Below, in pieces: positions 9,595 through 17,721 of a DNA stretch of 59,536 bases. The stretch is from CAZKHG01 sp964552655. GTDB taxonomy: Bacteria; Bacteroidota; Bacteroidia; Bacteroidales; Tenuifilaceae. The translations under genes were made by a program, and so were the position numbers. The DNA lies in the NCBI GenBank assembly GCA_964552655.1, contig CAZKHG010000019.1:1-59536 (forward strand), given 5' to 3'. Below the pieces are notes generated by a model. It was not told where the DNA came from and ran no database searches. It saw nothing but the letters and a program-made list of their open reading frames with translations. The first letter of the stretch is position 1. The number at the start of each line of letters is the position of its first letter.

Positions 9595-10530
9595 ATGACA
9601 AAAAAAAATATCGTACTCCTTTTTTCGTTCTTCATGCTTACATGTTCTGTTCTGGGGCAGCAAGACCCTCAGTTTAGCCAGAACATGTTCAATCAAATGA
9701 CTATTAATCCTGGCTTTGCCGGGAGTCACGATATGGTTAGTGCTACCGCAATTAATAAATTACAATGGGTAGGATTTGGCGAAGGTTCACCGGCAACAAC
9801 AGCGGTTAATATAAATGCAGCAATTGCCCCGTTTGGTTTTAAAAGCGGTGTTGGGTTAGATATTTTAAGTGATAATGTTGGCTTTAATAAGGATCTGGGT
9901 ATAAACCTCACTTATGCCGCAAGGTTTAAGATTGATCAGGGAATGCTTGGTATTGGGTTAAGTGGCGGATTCATGAATAATGCTCTTGATGCAAAAACAT
10001 GGAACACCCCGGACGGATCAACCGATAATGCCATACCAAACTCCAAGGAAAGTTCAATTAATTTAGATTTAGGTTTTGGTTTGTTTTATAATACCGAAAG
10101 TATGTATGCTGGTTTATCAGCAACACACCTAAATCAAACTAAAACAAACAAAGCTGTTAACCCAGCCCATTATTCAAGGCACTACTATCTTACCGGTGGG
10201 TATTTGCTTAGCCTCCCTAATGCCGCCTGGCAGCTAAACCCATCTGTTTTTGTAGCAACAGATTTGGTTGACAAGCAATTTACGATAAATACCAACGTTA
10301 TATACAATAAAAAATTCTGGGGGGGCGTTTCTTATCGTATCGGCGAATCAATTACCGGAATGGTTGGTATTGAACTTTTTAATGGGTTAAGAATTGGTTA
10401 TGCTTATGATTTCACATTAAGTGAAATCAGTAAATATAACGACGGGTCACATGAATTTATGCTCGGGTATTCCTTTAACTTAAAAAAGGAAAAACCACCC
10501 CAACAATATAAAAGCATAAGATTTTTGTAA
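9595..10530 (+). CDS. porP: PorP/SprF family type IX secretion outer-membrane protein
   Basis: A 311-residue protein with a signal peptide (MTKKNIVLLFSFFMLTCSVLGQ) and a mature start QQDPQFSQNMFNQMTINPGFAG, which is the family hallmark QxPqfSqyMfNxmxiNPAyAG. The rest is alternating beta structure ending in a strand with a terminal aromatic region, as expected for an outer-membrane barrel. PorP binds surface components and tethers type B CTD cargo to the T9SS. It stands directly before gldK, the same order as porP-porK-porL-porM-porN in Porphyromonas. A second paralogue is encoded at 47397-48395. Confidence 0.9.
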   Translation: MTKKNIVLLFSFFMLTCSVLGQQDPQFSQNMFNQMTINPGFAGSHDMVSATAINKLQWVGFGEGSPATTAVNINAAIAPFGFKSGVGLDILSDNVGFNKDLGINLTYAARFKIDQGMLGIGLSGGFMNNALDAKTWNTPDGSTDNAIPNSKESSINLDLGFGLFYNTESMYAGLSATHLNQTKTNKAVNPAHYSRHYYLTGGYLLSLPNAAWQLNPSVFVATDLVDKQFTINTNVIYNKKFWGGVSYRIGESITGMVGIELFNGLRIGYAYDFTLSEISKYNDGSHEFMLGYSFNLKKEKPPQQYKSIRFL

Positions 10531-10588
10531 CCCTTTTGAACTGAATTATAAAAAAAATTACGTTATTTGCTAAAATAAACGGAGTGTT

Positions 10589-11920
10589 ATGAAAAAACTT
10601 CTTGTTCTCGGTGTTCTAATAGCCATGTTAAGTAGTTGCGGGCCAAATCCCCAAGGTGAACTCGTTGGAGTGCCCGGTAGAAAAAGCTATGCTGAACCAA
10701 ATCCATACAACATGGTATTTGTTCCAATGGGTTCTTTTACCATTGGTGGCAACGATCAGGATGTTGCCTGGGCGGTCAATGCTCCCCCACGAACTATATC
10801 TGTTGACGCTTTCTGGATGGATCAAACTGAAATCACCAACAATCAGTATCGTCAGTTCGTTTACTACGTTCGCGATTCCATTGCACGCCGAAAACTGGCT
10901 GAACAAAACGATGCATTTGCCATCTCCGAGGATGAGTTTGGCAACCCTATTGAACCACCTGTTCTTAACTGGGAAGAACCCATTGACCCACAGGATGAAG
11001 AGCAAAAGGAGATCCTTAAGGATATGTATTACTCCAAAGAGGAAAGTTTTTATAACCGAAAAGAAATTGACACCCGTAAACTTGATTTTGAATACTTCTG
11101 GATTGACTTAAAACAAGCAGCCGAGAAACACAACCGCTATAACTTTGAAACCCAAAGTTATGATAAGGGAGAAATCGTTAACAACCTTGGAGAAAAGGTA
11201 AAAGTAACCGATCGTTCCTCTTTCATCATTCGCGACAAGGTTAACGTTTACCCCGATACCCTTTGCTGGATCAGTGATTTTTCCTATTCTTTCAATGAAC
11301 CTTATACACAGAGCTATTTCTGGCACCCTTCCTATGATAACTACCCTGTAGTTGGGGTTAGCTGGAAACAGGCTACTGCATTTAGTATTTGGAGAACCCA
11401 GTCTTATAATAAGTATTTAAGTAAACAAGGCCTTTCCTTTTCACAAGATTTTCGACTACCAACCGAATCCGAGTGGGAGTATGCATCACGAGGCAATTTA
11501 GATCATAGCATGTACCCCTGGGGTGGTCCATATACGCGTAATGCCGAGGGTTGCTTCCTTGCCAATTTCAAACCCCTTAGAGGAAATCTGGTTGACGACG
11601 GTGGTTTTATTCCGATAGCCGTTGGCAGCTACGAACCCAATGACTATGGGTTATATGATATGGCTGGGAATGTTTCAGAATGGACGGCTAATGCTTTTGA
11701 TGAAAGCGCTTACACCTTTATGCATGACATGAACCCCGATTATAAATACAATGCTAAACCCACCGATCCTCCTGCGTTAAAACGTAAGGTAATTCGTGGT
11801 GGATCATGGAAAGATATAGGCTACTTCTTACAGGTTGGTGTTCGTACCTTTGAATACCAGGATACTGCTAAATCATATTTAGGCTTCAGGTGTGTTCGCT
11901 CATACTTGGGTGGCAAATAA
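10589..11920 (+). CDS. gldK: Type IX secretion/gliding lipoprotein GldK (PorK)
   Basis: A 443-residue lipoprotein with lipobox LSSC at residues 14-17. It is built on the formylglycine-generating-enzyme (FGE/SUMF1) fold, with MVFVPMGSFTIGG near the start, then WMDQTEITNNQYRQFV, FRLPTESEWEYASRG, YDMAGNVSEWTANAF and VIRGGSWKD. In the T9SS, GldK/PorK and GldN/PorN form the large periplasmic ring attached to the outer membrane. An insert of about 150 residues splits the FGE core after EITNNQYR, which is usual for GldK. Mature lipidation depends on Lgt and LspA, both encoded in this window. The gene lies 58 bases after porP and 32 before gldL. Confidence 0.93.
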   Translation: MKKLLVLGVLIAMLSSCGPNPQGELVGVPGRKSYAEPNPYNMVFVPMGSFTIGGNDQDVAWAVNAPPRTISVDAFWMDQTEITNNQYRQFVYYVRDSIARRKLAEQNDAFAISEDEFGNPIEPPVLNWEEPIDPQDEEQKEILKDMYYSKEESFYNRKEIDTRKLDFEYFWIDLKQAAEKHNRYNFETQSYDKGEIVNNLGEKVKVTDRSSFIIRDKVNVYPDTLCWISDFSYSFNEPYTQSYFWHPSYDNYPVVGVSWKQATAFSIWRTQSYNKYLSKQGLSFSQDFRLPTESEWEYASRGNLDHSMYPWGGPYTRNAEGCFLANFKPLRGNLVDDGGFIPIAVGSYEPNDYGLYDMAGNVSEWTANAFDESAYTFMHDMNPDYKYNAKPTDPPALKRKVIRGGSWKDIGYFLQVGVRTFEYQDTAKSYLGFRCVRSYLGGK

Positions 11921-11952
11921 AAACAGCTGTTAACAATTAAACATAAAACACC

Positions 11953-13200
11953 ATGGCTTTTAACATATCAGAAATTGTTCAGGGTGCACGATGGAAAAAC
12001 TTTATGAAGTTCCTCTATGGATGGGGGGCTTCAATTGTTATTCTTGGCGCTTTATTCAAGATACTCCACCTTAACGGTGCTGAATATATGCTTTTCGCGG
12101 GTATGTCAATCGAAGCAATCATTTTCTTCTTTTCAGCATTCGAACCAATTCATGAGGAGGTTGACTGGACTTTGGTTTACCCGGAACTTGCAGGCATGTC
12201 TGACGAAGAAGAACTTTCACAATACCGAAGTGGCGATAGCAAGCACGGAACTGGGGGTTTAGATGCAGATTCTATTAAAGAAATCATATCCAGCGCCATT
12301 GTATCTACTGCTACAACAATGGCTCCTCAACCTGGTGTTACAGGTCAGGCTGTTTCCGCTCCTGTACAGATTTCTGGTGCCCCCGCAGCCCTGGTGTTTA
12401 CGGAAAAGTTCAACAAGATGCTTGAAACAGCTGAAATTGGACCCGAACTTTTCGAAAAAGTCAGCCGTGGATTAAACAAACTAAGCGATACAACCGCTAA
12501 ACTATCAGATATTTCAAATGCTGCTGCCGCATCGAATGAATTCACAGAAAGGATGAAAAAAGCAGCTGAATCGGCCAATGAATTTGCTGCAAACCAATCA
12601 CGTTCGGGAATGGCTTTGAACGAATCCATCAAAGTTCTTTCGGAAAATTTCCAAAAAACTGCCGGGATTGTTTCAGAAACTGGGCAAAATTTCATGGATG
12701 GTGTTAAACAATCTGTTACCAACCTGGAACAACAACTTACAAATGCAGGCGAAACGGTTAGTTCACGTATTACTGAATCTGGTTTAAATGTTGCCTCTCA
12801 GCTTAGTTCTTCTGCTGAAGGATTGGCTTCAACCTATAAAAAGGCAGCCGATAGTATGGGTGTTACATATCAGCAGCTTGCAGATGCAATGAAGGCCAAT
12901 GGTACAATTATCAGTGAGGGTAGTGGGAGCTACCATAATCAACTTGAACAGCTAAATAAAAACATGGCTGCATTAAATGCTGCACATGAACTTCATTTAC
13001 AGGAAACAAGCCAGCGTTTAAAAGAAGCCGAAAAGGTATATTCCGGTGTTGACGGCATGATGAAAAAGTTAAATTCATCAATTGCTGAAACTGAGAAATT
13101 CGCAAATTCTCTTGAGCAACTAAACAAGAATATTGCCTCGTTAAACACTGTTTATGGCAATATGCTATCGGCCATGAACGTTATGTCAAATGGTAAATAA
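11953..13200 (+). CDS. gldL: Gliding/T9SS motor protein GldL (PorL)
   Basis: A 415-residue inner-membrane protein. Two transmembrane helices lie near the N-terminus (about 20-37 and 45-62), with the charged Glu within the second (AGMSIEAIIFFFSAFEP); from family knowledge this residue takes part in proton-driven rotation with GldM. After EEVDWTLVYPEL comes a long cytoplasmic region. It is longer than the typical 200-250 residues of GldL, with a C-terminal extension (about 150-415) rich in Ser, Ala and Asn and with heptad-like Leu/Ala spacing, resembling a methyl-accepting or coiled-coil rod. Such extended forms occur in Bacteroidales. Position between gldK and gldM supports the call. Confidence 0.93.
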   Translation: MAFNISEIVQGARWKNFMKFLYGWGASIVILGALFKILHLNGAEYMLFAGMSIEAIIFFFSAFEPIHEEVDWTLVYPELAGMSDEEELSQYRSGDSKHGTGGLDADSIKEIISSAIVSTATTMAPQPGVTGQAVSAPVQISGAPAALVFTEKFNKMLETAEIGPELFEKVSRGLNKLSDTTAKLSDISNAAAASNEFTERMKKAAESANEFAANQSRSGMALNESIKVLSENFQKTAGIVSETGQNFMDGVKQSVTNLEQQLTNAGETVSSRITESGLNVASQLSSSAEGLASTYKKAADSMGVTYQQLADAMKANGTIISEGSGSYHNQLEQLNKNMAALNAAHELHLQETSQRLKEAEKVYSGVDGMMKKLNSSIAETEKFANSLEQLNKNIASLNTVYGNMLSAMNVMSNGK

Positions 13201-13224
13201 ATATTTCATTTAGGTTAAAAAGTT

Positions 13225-14865
13225 ATGGCTCACGGCAAAGAAACACCCCGTCAAAAAATGATCGGCATGATGTACCTCGTGCTTACTGCCATGCTTGCCC
13301 TTAACGTATCGGCAGAAGTGCTTGAAGCATTTGTTCTCATTGATCACGGATTATCTAAAACAACCTCAAACTATAGAATCAAGAACGAAAAACTTTACAC
13401 CCAGTTTGAAAATCAGCTCCTAATTAATAAAGCAAAAGTTTTACCCTGGAAACTTAAGGCTGATGAAATTAAAAAACAAGCTATAGATATTATTCAGTTT
13501 GTTCAACAATGTAAGGTAGATGTAACTAAAGCCTCAGAAGGACCTGAAACTCCAGCTGTTCTTAGTAATGGCGAGATCGAAACAGAACTCATCCAGGCAA
13601 AAAGCAATCTTGATGCTGGAGGGGAAATTATGATAGGTATCGGTGGTAGTGGTAAGGCTTTTGAACTAAAAAGGAAAATCATTAAATTCCGGGAGTATTT
13701 GGTTTCTCTAATCAACCCGGTTACCGGAAAAGAGTTAATTGAATCAATTAATGGTATCCTTGATACAAACGATCCCCCCAAGGATGAGAAAGGAAATACC
13801 AGAACCTGGGAAAGCCAGCGGTTTGAAATGATACCGGTTGTCTCTGTTATCCCTCAGCTTACTAAAGTGCAGGTTGATGTTCTAAACTGCGAAGCAGAAG
13901 TGGTAAACTACCTGTTGCAACAAGTTGGTGCTAGCGATTTTAAATTCAATGTCCTTAAGGCAACGGTTATTCCTAATTCCAATGAAATTTTCCAGGGTAA
14001 CGAGTATGTTGCCCAGGTTTTTCTTGCAGCATCTGACACAACGCAAAAACCCAAAATTTATATCGGCCGGGTTGATTCTACCTTTAATAAGGAAACTGGA
14101 GAATATACCTATGAAATAAAAGGCTCTGCCGATACAATCCCTGTTTCAAAATCTGGTCGGGGTTTATTTAAAAGGAGAGGCTCAAATCTAGGATCAAATA
14201 CATGGTCGGGACTAATTGAAATGAAAGCACCAGACGGGTCGATAACCAGAAAGCCTTTCAAACAGGAATTCCGAGTTTCTGCTCCAAATATTGTTATATC
14301 GCCAACCAAAATGAAGGTGTTTTACGTTGGGGTTGATAATCCCGTCGATATTTCTGTCCCTGGGGTTACTTCGGACAAAATATCTGCTGTAATGGATAAA
14401 GGGAGTATAAAGAAAATTGGTGATAATTTTATTGTAAACCCACCTCAGGGTGAAAAGAATTGCACTATAACAGTGTTTGCTGAACTTGAGGGGAAGAAAA
14501 AACAACAAATGGGTTCTTCAACATTTAGGATTAAACCCTTACCTCCCCCGTTGCCAAAAGTAATTGGCGTGAACACCAAGACAGTTGAAAAAAACGTTTT
14601 GCAAGCATCATTAGGAATGCAGGCATCAATGCCACCTGATTTTGATTTCGATTTAAAATATACTATTACGAAATTCTCTGTATCTGCATCAGTGGGCGGT
14701 TTCCAAACCACAAAAGAAGCGAAAGGTCAACTTTTCACTGAAGATCAAAAGAGACTTATCGGAAACCTCCGCTCGGGAAATATGGTAACCATTATTGATA
14801 TTGAAGCAGTTGGACCTGGCGGTGATGTTAAGGTTCTTAACGACCTTGTAATTAAGATAAAATAA
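13225..14865 (+). CDS. gldM: Gliding/T9SS motor protein GldM (PorM)
   Basis: This 546-residue protein has a short cytoplasmic start (MAHGKETPRQKMIGMMYLV), one transmembrane helix (about 12-32) and a long periplasmic part. In the family the periplasmic part folds as one helical and three beta domains that reach the GldK/GldN ring and transmit motor movement. The region around 30-190 is helical and charged; from about 215 on it is beta-rich with repeated proline-glycine turns, as expected. It starts 24 bases after gldL and ends just before gldN. The family length is about 510-550 residues, so it is full length. Confidence 0.93.
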   Translation: MAHGKETPRQKMIGMMYLVLTAMLALNVSAEVLEAFVLIDHGLSKTTSNYRIKNEKLYTQFENQLLINKAKVLPWKLKADEIKKQAIDIIQFVQQCKVDVTKASEGPETPAVLSNGEIETELIQAKSNLDAGGEIMIGIGGSGKAFELKRKIIKFREYLVSLINPVTGKELIESINGILDTNDPPKDEKGNTRTWESQRFEMIPVVSVIPQLTKVQVDVLNCEAEVVNYLLQQVGASDFKFNVLKATVIPNSNEIFQGNEYVAQVFLAASDTTQKPKIYIGRVDSTFNKETGEYTYEIKGSADTIPVSKSGRGLFKRRGSNLGSNTWSGLIEMKAPDGSITRKPFKQEFRVSAPNIVISPTKMKVFYVGVDNPVDISVPGVTSDKISAVMDKGSIKKIGDNFIVNPPQGEKNCTITVFAELEGKKKQQMGSSTFRIKPLPPPLPKVIGVNTKTVEKNVLQASLGMQASMPPDFDFDLKYTITKFSVSASVGGFQTTKEAKGQLFTEDQKRLIGNLRSGNMVTIIDIEAVGPGGDVKVLNDLVIKIK

Positions 14866-14877
14866 TTGATTCATAAT

Positions 14878-15777
14878 ATGAAAAAAATTGCATTTTTTCT
14901 AGCAGGATGGGCAATAATCACACTTCAATCTTATAATGCCCCTGCACAGGATAGGAAAGAGAGTCTGGTTAATGATGGGATTTATATCCGCGAAACCATC
15001 CCACAGCGAACCCCTGTTCCTTACCCTCCGCTTCGTGAAGCAGACATGATGTGGACCAAAAGATTGTGGCGAATTATTGACCTTCGTGAAAAAATGAATC
15101 ATCCTCTCTTTTACCCAACACAACCAATTCAGGATAGGGAAAGTTTGGTGCAAAGACTGGTTCGTGCCATCAAATATAATGAAATCACAGCATACGATCC
15201 TGATGCAGATGACGGTAGCGGTGAATTCACCACCCTTTTATCCTACGATCAGGTAGTTAAAAATTTTGGCGCACTGGATAGAACAGAAACCCAGGTTAGC
15301 CCTATTACAGGTCGAGATACTGTAATTACAATCAAGGGGCAGTTTAACTGGCAAAACGTAAAAGAACTCCTAATTAAAGAGGAGTGGTTTTTTGACAAAC
15401 AACATTCAACCATGCAGGTTAGAATAATCGGTATTTGCCCAATTATGCACTCTTACCGTACCTTAAATACCGGAGGAGACGAGGAAGCAGCAGTTGGTGA
15501 ACTTGAAAGAACTCGTTTATTCTGGGTATATTTTCCAGAGGCTCGTAAAATTCTTGCCAATTCTGCTGTTTTCAATAACTTCAATGATGCCCAGAGAATT
15601 TCCTTTGATGATCTCTTTTTCAAACGGCGTTTCAGCTCCTACATTGTAAGAGAATCCAACGTTTACGACAACCGACAAATCAACCAGTATTTGCTGGGGG
15701 GTATTCCCAATCAGCAGGAATCTGAACGAATTAAAAACGAATTGTTTACCATGGAGCATGATCTCTGGGAATACTAA
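14878..15777 (+). CDS. gldN: Gliding/T9SS ring protein GldN (PorN)
   Basis: The product is 299 residues from the ATG at 14878, chosen because it begins a normal signal peptide (MKKIAFFLAGWAIITLQSYNAPAQ); an in-frame TTG at 14866 is possible but adds only four residues. The mature part has the GldN core: DMMWTKRLWRIIDLREKMNHPLF, the DPDADDGSGEFTT region, and WFFDKQHSTMQVRIIGICPI. GldN partners GldK in the periplasmic ring of the T9SS. It closes the operon, twelve bases after gldM and followed by a strong terminator. Confidence 0.93.
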   Translation: MKKIAFFLAGWAIITLQSYNAPAQDRKESLVNDGIYIRETIPQRTPVPYPPLREADMMWTKRLWRIIDLREKMNHPLFYPTQPIQDRESLVQRLVRAIKYNEITAYDPDADDGSGEFTTLLSYDQVVKNFGALDRTETQVSPITGRDTVITIKGQFNWQNVKELLIKEEWFFDKQHSTMQVRIIGICPIMHSYRTLNTGGDEEAAVGELERTRLFWVYFPEARKILANSAVFNNFNDAQRISFDDLFFKRRFSSYIVRESNVYDNRQINQYLLGGIPNQQESERIKNELFTMEHDLWEY

Positions 15778-15800
15778 ACTTCTTTATTAAAAATATTTTA

Positions 15801-15830
15801 AATCCGATCACAACCGATCGGATTTTTTTA
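15801..15830 (+). terminator. Rho-independent terminator after gldN
   Basis: AATCCGATC at 15801-15809 pairs perfectly with GATCGGATT at 15816-15824 across a six-base loop, followed by a T run. It ends the porP-gldKLMN unit. Confidence 0.88.
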
Positions 15831-15991
15831 TGGGTATCATCTTCTAATTACGCCCGTTAAATGTTTTCGTTCGGGGTGAAATCAAGCAATACCCTTGCTA
15901 AGTATTAGTTCTGTAAAATGTCATCAAGATGATACTGATTTCTGATTTTTGGATCGGACTAGCAGCTGATCATTAGAAAACAGGTTGTAAA

Positions 15992-17518
15992 CTAATTGCT
16001 CCTGTACCTTTTGATAAGAATGTTATAAATGGCTATAAAAAAATATTTAAAGTCTGTTATTAGCGGGTGTTTTTCATAGCGTGAAAGGTATTTGATTTCA
16101 GATGCCATAATCTCTTCCAGGGTTTTAGGGTTATCAACATAAAACGGCGGGATTAGCCCAGGTTTAAATTTTATTCTTTTTTCCTGAAGCTCTTTGCTGT
16201 ATAAATTAAAATAGTGTTGGCTTAACGGCCTAACACCAAATAGTTTTATTTCACCCCGGAGCAGGTTAATCAGCATTGGGATTTCATCAAGCCAGAATTT
16301 TCTCATAAACCGACCAAGGGTAGATACCCTGAAATCGTCCTTAAATTTACCACCCTCCTGCAAACTGTGTTTCCGGTAAACATAATCCTGAAGATATTCA
16401 GCATAGGGGTGCATAGTGCGCATCTTATATACTTTAATAATCTTCCCGCCTTTCCCTATTCTTTTTAGCTTGATAATTGGCCCATAGGTCGGTTCCAGAT
16501 CAAAAGCCGGGTTCTTTATTTTCCGGGTTACAACATAGAAATGTTTATCAACATATTCCTCTTCAACCGCCTCGAATCCACAAGAATAAAGCCGACCAAG
16601 CAGCTCAGCCTTGCTTAACACACGATTTTCACCCCTGGTTAAAAGGAAATAGAAGCCTTTTGTGAGAGGAAATTTTGGGAATACTCTTTTAAGAAGATAG
16701 TCGAGGGTGTAATACAGATAGTTTAAAATGGGCGGGAATTTTTTAAGTATTCTCTTCTTTCTAAGGTCCTTCGTTTCGGCCATGCAAATAAATATTCCCC
16801 CTTTGGGCAGCTTTTCGTTTACCGCCTCAAAAAACTTATTTATTCGTCGGATATCGTTAACCCGCTTAAGGTTAACAATGGTATTATAGTATTTATCGGG
16901 TTGGTTGGCAATATTAAAGGCTGTTGTTGTTGAAACAATCAATGTCCTTTCCGCTCCCGGGCTAATAACTTTTTCAAAAAAACAGTAAACATCCCTGCCA
17001 AGCTCTCCTATAATTGCCTTCTTAATAGTTAACTCCCTTTTGGAATCTACAATAACAGGTTCCTGTATTTTGAATGTGTGTTCGGGTGATGTTTTTTTTC
17101 TTCGTCGAATTAAGGGTAATGAAAAATCATCGGTTATGATTTTCGTTCTGATAAGGAGCGCCCAAAAGCTGAAAAAACTTACCTCAATTAATGTGGTAAA
17201 ACCAATTGTGCCAAAAACAATTAAACGCGAATACTTGTCGGAGCGTAACAAATAAATCAGAATGGTTGTAATGGCCATAATGCTAAGGTTGCTTAGCAGG
17301 ATTTGTTTTGTGTTTTCCCTTAACCTGAATTTTTCAAAACTATACTTGTTAAAAACCAGAGAGGCAAAAATCCAAATAATTAAAAAAACGATAAGGGCAT
17401 TAGAATAGCTGTACAGGTATGAAGAAACCGAGGTGGGCTTAAACTGAACACTTATACAGAACCCCAAAAAAAGGAACAAAACATCAAGCAACAGAAGAAG
17501 GTATGCCCGTTTGTTCAT
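15992..17518 (-). CDS. Membrane-bound sugar transferase with an unusual middle domain
   Basis: A 508-residue protein with four predicted membrane helices in the first 130 residues. A middle domain (about 160-340) looks like a degenerate Rossmann or methyltransferase-like fold (LPKGGIFICMAETKDLRKKR; later ELLGRLYSCGFEAVEEEYVDK). The C-terminus is a bacterial sugar transferase domain (KVYKMRTMHPYAEYLQDYVY; FWLDEIPMLINLLRGEIKLF; GVRPLSQHYFNLY; KFKPGLIPPF). Such enzymes transfer a sugar phosphate to undecaprenyl phosphate to start exopolysaccharide or O-antigen synthesis. The middle domain differs from the CoA-binding-like domain usual in WbaP/WcaJ. The gene is alone, convergent with gldN and divergent from the next operon. 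Confidence 0.82.
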   Translation of the reverse strand: MNKRAYLLLLLDVLFLFLGFCISVQFKPTSVSSYLYSYSNALIVFLIIWIFASLVFNKYSFEKFRLRENTKQILLSNLSIMAITTILIYLLRSDKYSRLIVFGTIGFTTLIEVSFFSFWALLIRTKIITDDFSLPLIRRRKKTSPEHTFKIQEPVIVDSKRELTIKKAIIGELGRDVYCFFEKVISPGAERTLIVSTTTAFNIANQPDKYYNTIVNLKRVNDIRRINKFFEAVNEKLPKGGIFICMAETKDLRKKRILKKFPPILNYLYYTLDYLLKRVFPKFPLTKGFYFLLTRGENRVLSKAELLGRLYSCGFEAVEEEYVDKHFYVVTRKIKNPAFDLEPTYGPIIKLKRIGKGGKIIKVYKMRTMHPYAEYLQDYVYRKHSLQEGGKFKDDFRVSTLGRFMRKFWLDEIPMLINLLRGEIKLFGVRPLSQHYFNLYSKELQEKRIKFKPGLIPPFYVDNPKTLEEIMASEIKYLSRYEKHPLITDFKYFFIAIYNILIKRYRSN

Positions 17519-17676
17519 AATTCAACTTTAATTCTACGCCTAATTTAACTTTAAATTAAGATTCTTTCATCTATATTTTGATAAAATAATAGTAAATAAT
17601 TGTTTAGTGGAGTTTTTTAGTTCTTGTAAGGCAAAGGATTTGATCTTTTCATAACTCGACATTCTTTATAAAGATG

Positions 17677-17684
17677 TACATTTG
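17677..17684 (+). promoter_or_regulatory. -7 element before the 17722 gene
   Basis: TACATTTG matches the Bacteroidetes -7 consensus TAnnTTTG exactly and lies 37 bases before the ATG. No TTTG is present at the expected distance upstream, so only half of the promoter is recognisable. Confidence 0.5.
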
Positions 17685-17721
17685 CACTTGTATTTTTAAA
17701 CCGATTTAACAATAGTTGGCC

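Noticed and set aside
10628..11111. Open frames of 125 and 151 codons on both strands within gldK
   Set aside because: Both are shadows of gldK, whose lipobox and FGE motifs are clear.
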